Below are positions 18,422 to 20,356 of a stretch of DNA of 20,356 bases, in pieces. The notes below the pieces were generated by a model. It worked only from the letters and a program-made list of their open reading frames with translations, searched no databases and had not been told where the DNA came from. The stretch's first letter is position 1. Every line of letters starts with the position of its first letter. The position numbers and the translations under genes were made by a program. This DNA is from a virus: IMG/VR virus record IMGVR_UViG_3300047311_000264, positions 1-20,356 of that record, one strand, 5' to 3'.

Positions 18422-18618
18422 CAGGCTCCGAATATCGCGATGCAATCGCCCGCCTCAACCTGTCTCAGGTTGGGGCGGCGCAATTGTTTGGCGTGAACCA
18501 GCGGACTTCAAGGAGATGGATTGCCGATGAAGCGCCGATCCCAACGTCCGTTGCCTTGTTGCTCAAAATCATGATCAAACACCGGCTCTCGCCGGACAGT
18601 ACGGAAAAGCTAATATGA
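18418..18618 (+). CDS. Small helix-turn-helix protein
   Basis: A 66-residue protein starting MTGSEYRDAIARLNLSQVGA. Residues about 14-37 ('LSQVGAAQLFGVNQRTSRRW') are a classic helix-turn-helix: Gln/Ala-rich first helix, 'FGV' turn, recognition helix 'QRTSRRWI'. The rest 'IPTSVALLLKIM' is the usual third helix of these XRE-like mini proteins, common in Rhizobiales genomes. It likely binds DNA. Preceded by AAGGAGGACAC, the best canonical ribosome-binding site in this arm. Coupled on both sides through ATGA overlaps. Confidence 0.82.
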   Translation: MTGSEYRDAIARLNLSQVGAAQLFGVNQRTSRRWIADEAPIPTSVALLLKIMIKHRLSPDSTEKLI

Positions 18619-18977
18619 AGGCACTATCTATCAGACAACCCTACGCCTATCTGATCCTTGAAGGGATCAAGCGTATAGAGAACCGGACATGGGACACGAA
18701 GTATCGTGGCCCGCTCGCGATCCATGCTGGCGTACGCTGGCATGATCGCCCGGTCAAGGAGATCGCAGAGCACTTCCGCGTGGCAGTGCCCGACGAGCTA
18801 CCAACGGGCGGCATCGTCTGCATCGTTGACCTTGTTGACGTAGTCGAGAAGTCGAACGACCGCTCCTTCGAGGGGCCGTTTGGCTTTGTCCTTGTTAACC
18901 CGCGCCCGGTGCGCTTTGCACCGCTGCGTGGATTGCTTGGTCTGTTCGAAGTCCAGAAGCGGCTTCGCCCGTTATGA
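18615..18977 (+). CDS. ASCH-domain protein
   Basis: A 120-residue protein starting MKALSIRQPYAYLILEGIKR. 'ALSIRQPYAYLIL.G.K..ENRTW...YRGPLAIHAG' is the signature of the ASCH domain, a PUA-like fold that binds RNA or modified nucleosides. Conserved positions 'IENRTW' and 'RGPLAIHA' form the binding cleft, and 'GGIVCIVDLVDVV' is the central strand. Some bacterial ASCH proteins cleave RNA or hydrolyse N4-acetylcytidine; which applies here is unknown. Its 3' end overlaps the antisense end of the ATPase-GNAT gene by 83 nt. It is the last gene before the operon terminator. Confidence 0.87.
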   Translation: MKALSIRQPYAYLILEGIKRIENRTWDTKYRGPLAIHAGVRWHDRPVKEIAEHFRVAVPDELPTGGIVCIVDLVDVVEKSNDRSFEGPFGFVLVNPRPVRFAPLRGLLGLFEVQKRLRPL

Positions 18978-20169
18978 GCGATGTTGCTTGATCCCGGCAC
19001 ATGGGATCGCCTCTGTGCACGTATTCAAATACGGCGCACGGTCGCGATCCCATGTGCCATTTTTTTTTGGCATAATCCTGCGTTCGGTTCGCTGGCGCAA
19101 AGCCGGAAGACTTGCCAAGGTCTGGATTGAATTTCGCAATCGTGCGCCCAAGCGTGGAAGCCTTACCAAGGATCGGCGAGAACACCCCCGGCGTCTTGAT
19201 CATCTTCCAGAACTTCGATCTATCAAACGAGCGCACCAGCGATGGGTGCGCCGGATACATACGAAAGCGATGCCCGAGCGCACTATGCGCCGCGCCCAAC
19301 GTATCAAGCAAAGCCATCGCCAATCCCATCCCCTGAAAGTCCGGCAGCGTCACCACGCGCGATACGCCCTTGATGTCGTGCACGACGTAATGCGGTCGAT
19401 GAAGAACTCCCGCAAATGACGCCGGTACTCCCCCCACGAACAAGCAATAACACGCCGCTGCCCTATGTAGCTCCGCTGTCAGATAGTGAAACGGAGCGAA
19501 TAGGGGCCAAGCCGTTGCACGCTCGACCCGCGCGATTTCAACTTCAAGGTCTGGTCGTCGCTGAACCGCCCTCCATTGAAACGTCATCGTCGCCGGTTCA
19601 AGCATCCAATCCGGCTGTAACCACTCGATCACATCGTAATGGCACGTCACGCCTACGAACTTCTTGTTGGTCTTCCTGATGTACTTCTGCACCGCGTGGC
19701 TGCCGATCTGCGCCACTTGCCGGTCGATCACCGACGTGAACTCGTCCACCACGACAAGGTCGCCGCCCTCGATCAGATGGCGAGCAAGGTCAACACGGAA
19801 CTTCTCCCCGGTAGACAGCACCGCGTACGGCTTGGCCCAACTTGGAATGGTGTTGAACCCGACTGCGCTGCAAGCATCCGTGACTTGGTTTATTGATAGC
19901 TTGCTGTCGAAATCATCGATCACCGACATCGCATTCCAAGTAAGGCTTTTCTGTTCACCGAATAGATGCCGCATAACGGTGGACTTACCGGACCCTGATG
20001 GGCCGACGATCAGACCAATGCCCCAAGGTCTTTCGTCAATCGGAACATCGCCGTCCCATTTGTGGGATAGAACTTTTTGAATTGGTGCGTCGAACATGCC
20101 CGACAATTGCTTGACGCGTGGTGTCAACTTGATCGAGCTTTCTACTTTGATGTGGACAGACACCGCCAT
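18895..20169 (-). CDS. ABC-type ATPase fused to GNAT acetyltransferase (COG2401-like)
   Basis: A 424-residue protein from the ATG at 20169, with GGGAG about 8 nt upstream. The N-terminal half is an ABC-type ATPase: Walker A 'GPSGSGKST' (56-64), signature-like 'LSTGEKFR' (118-125), Walker B 'LVVVDEF' (Asp142, Glu143) and H-loop 'GVTCHYD' (His177). From about 225 a GNAT-like domain follows: 'FAPFHYLTAELHRAAACYCL', 'GVSRVVTLPDFQGMGLAMAL' with the acetyl-CoA loop 'QGMGLA' (279-284), and 'RFRMYPAHPSLVRSFDRS'. This fusion matches COG2401. No membrane partner is visible, so it is probably not a transporter. Its C-terminal 60 residues run through the opposing terminator and into antisense of the ASCH gene. 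'SRPCAVFEYV' looks like a natural C-terminus of this family, so I keep the full frame. Confidence 0.8.
   Translation of the reverse strand: MAVSVHIKVESSIKLTPRVKQLSGMFDAPIQKVLSHKWDGDVPIDERPWGIGLIVGPSGSGKSTVMRHLFGEQKSLTWNAMSVIDDFDSKLSINQVTDACSAVGFNTIPSWAKPYAVLSTGEKFRVDLARHLIEGGDLVVVDEFTSVIDRQVAQIGSHAVQKYIRKTNKKFVGVTCHYDVIEWLQPDWMLEPATMTFQWRAVQRRPDLEVEIARVERATAWPLFAPFHYLTAELHRAAACYCLFVGGVPASFAGVLHRPHYVVHDIKGVSRVVTLPDFQGMGLAMALLDTLGAAHSALGHRFRMYPAHPSLVRSFDRSKFWKMIKTPGVFSPILGKASTLGRTIAKFNPDLGKSSGFAPANRTQDYAKKKWHMGSRPCAVFEYVHRGDPMCRDQATSLITGEAASGLRTDQAIHAAVQSAPGAG
18996..19068 (+). terminator. Strong intrinsic terminator of the rightward operon
   Basis: A perfect 15-bp stem, GGCACATGGGATCGC/GCGATCCCATGTGCC (18996-19010 and 19044-19058), encloses a second stem (GTGC/GCAC and CGTAT/ATACG with loop TCAA) and is followed by a run of nine T. 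It starts 18 nt after the ASCH stop. It lies inside the coding sequence of the convergent ATPase-GNAT gene, where the arms encode 'WHMGSR' and 'GDPMC'. No T-run exists in the leftward direction. Confidence 0.9.
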
Positions 20170-20266
20170 TCCGAAATCTCCCGCAGTTGCAGTTGAAACA
20201 CATCAGCGCAAATGTCTTTGGCCAGCCCTCACGCTTCAATCGCTTTTCATGGTTCGCGTGCGGCAT
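20036..20266 (-). pseudogene. Cys-rich zinc-binding fragment (HNH/recombination-endonuclease-like C-terminus), probably broken
   Basis: The frame starting MPHANHEKRLKREGWPKTFA contains 'LMCFNCNCGRFRNGGVCPHQ'. This is the C-terminal zinc signature of small phage HNH or endonuclease VII-like proteins ('LCFNCN.G...NGGVCPH'), whose N-terminal CxxC half precedes an 'IDH' motif. Here no N-terminal half is in frame. An ATG at 20279 in another frame reads MKIDHAAREP then stops, overlapping the upstream stop as ATGA. A frameshift near 20255 would join 'KIDHA' to this frame. After 'VCPHQ' the frame runs on 134 nt into the ATPase-GNAT gene without a natural end. I read it as a decayed or truncated gene. 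Confidence 0.45.
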
Positions 20267-20275
20267 GGTCGATCT

Positions 20276-20356
20276 TCATTGCAAGGTTTGCCCTTCACTA
20301 CTGATCTGTTGCTTCACTGTCTCCACCAAGACCCGCAACAATCCCCTTCGTCCAAG
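20276..20356 (-). CDS. C-terminal end of an unidentified leftward gene (cut by window edge)
   Basis: The frame is open from the window edge to a TGA at 20278-20276 and encodes 26 residues ending 'VETVKQQISSEGQTLQ'. The stop overlaps an ATG (20279) as ATGA, the coupling seen elsewhere in this genome. Too little remains to name a family. Confidence 0.4.
   Translation of the reverse strand, partial: LGRRGLLRVLVETVKQQISSEGQTLQ

Overview
The window looks like part of a tailed-phage genome (free phage or prophage) from an alphaproteobacterial host, probably Rhizobiales. It is moderately GC-rich and almost fully coding. The left part is a leftward virion operon that pairs a lambda-type head module with a Mu-type contractile tail, so the particle should be a myovirus. 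The host guess rests on a small exported protein (17898-18140) and a small HTH protein (18418-18618) of types I associate with Bradyrhizobium-like genomes. No integrase, tRNA, rRNA or CRISPR array is visible.

Left arm (1-8969, minus strand). In transcription order: small terminase-like HTH protein, GpA-type large terminase, gpW-like head-tail connector, lambda-B-type portal, ClpP-like prohead protease, gpD-like decoration protein with a long charged helix, gpE-type major capsid protein, a 71-aa protein resembling Acb2/Tad1 signal-nucleotide sponges, a gpFII-like head-tail joining protein, a probable tail completion protein, and the N-terminal part of a Mu gpL-like tail sheath. Genes are packed with ATGA overlaps or short gaps.

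Divergent spacer (8970-9795). About 0.8 kb without a convincing gene. It holds a promoter-like TTGACA/TACGCT pair with a palindrome between the hexamers, a second copy of that palindrome 70 bp upstream, a 27-bp direct repeat, and a strong inverted repeat that overlaps the first of the stem-loops described next.

Right arm (9796-18977, plus strand). Nineteen mostly small genes form 13 transcriptional cassettes. Every real gap between cassettes holds one copy of a structured element, followed by a nearly invariant CGGAGCAA ribosome-binding sequence. Ten copies share one architecture: outer stem CGTTTCG/CGAAGCG, a 3x2 internal loop, and a variable GC-rich apical stem. Three copies, around the MoxR/VWA genes, share a second architecture with outer stem TGA-n-CACTG/CAGTG-n-TCA. 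Apical stems change in compensating ways and loops are often UUCG or GNRA, so selection appears to act on the RNA fold. This is the strongest candidate for an undescribed system here. The recognisable right-arm products are a MoxR-like AAA+ ATPase, a helical partner, a VWA metallopeptidase-like protein with a very acidic linker, a DUF7694-like protein, a possible papain-fold protein, a small exported protein, an HTH protein and an ASCH-domain protein.

Right end (18895-20356). The rightward operon ends at a strong intrinsic terminator lying inside the 3' end of a convergent gene for an ABC-type ATPase fused to a GNAT acetyltransferase. Upstream of that gene are a Cys-rich fragment and the tail of a further leftward gene cut by the window edge.

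Across the whole window the pentamer CAAGG/CCTTG is strongly over-represented on both strands, in genes and in the loops of the intercistronic hairpins.
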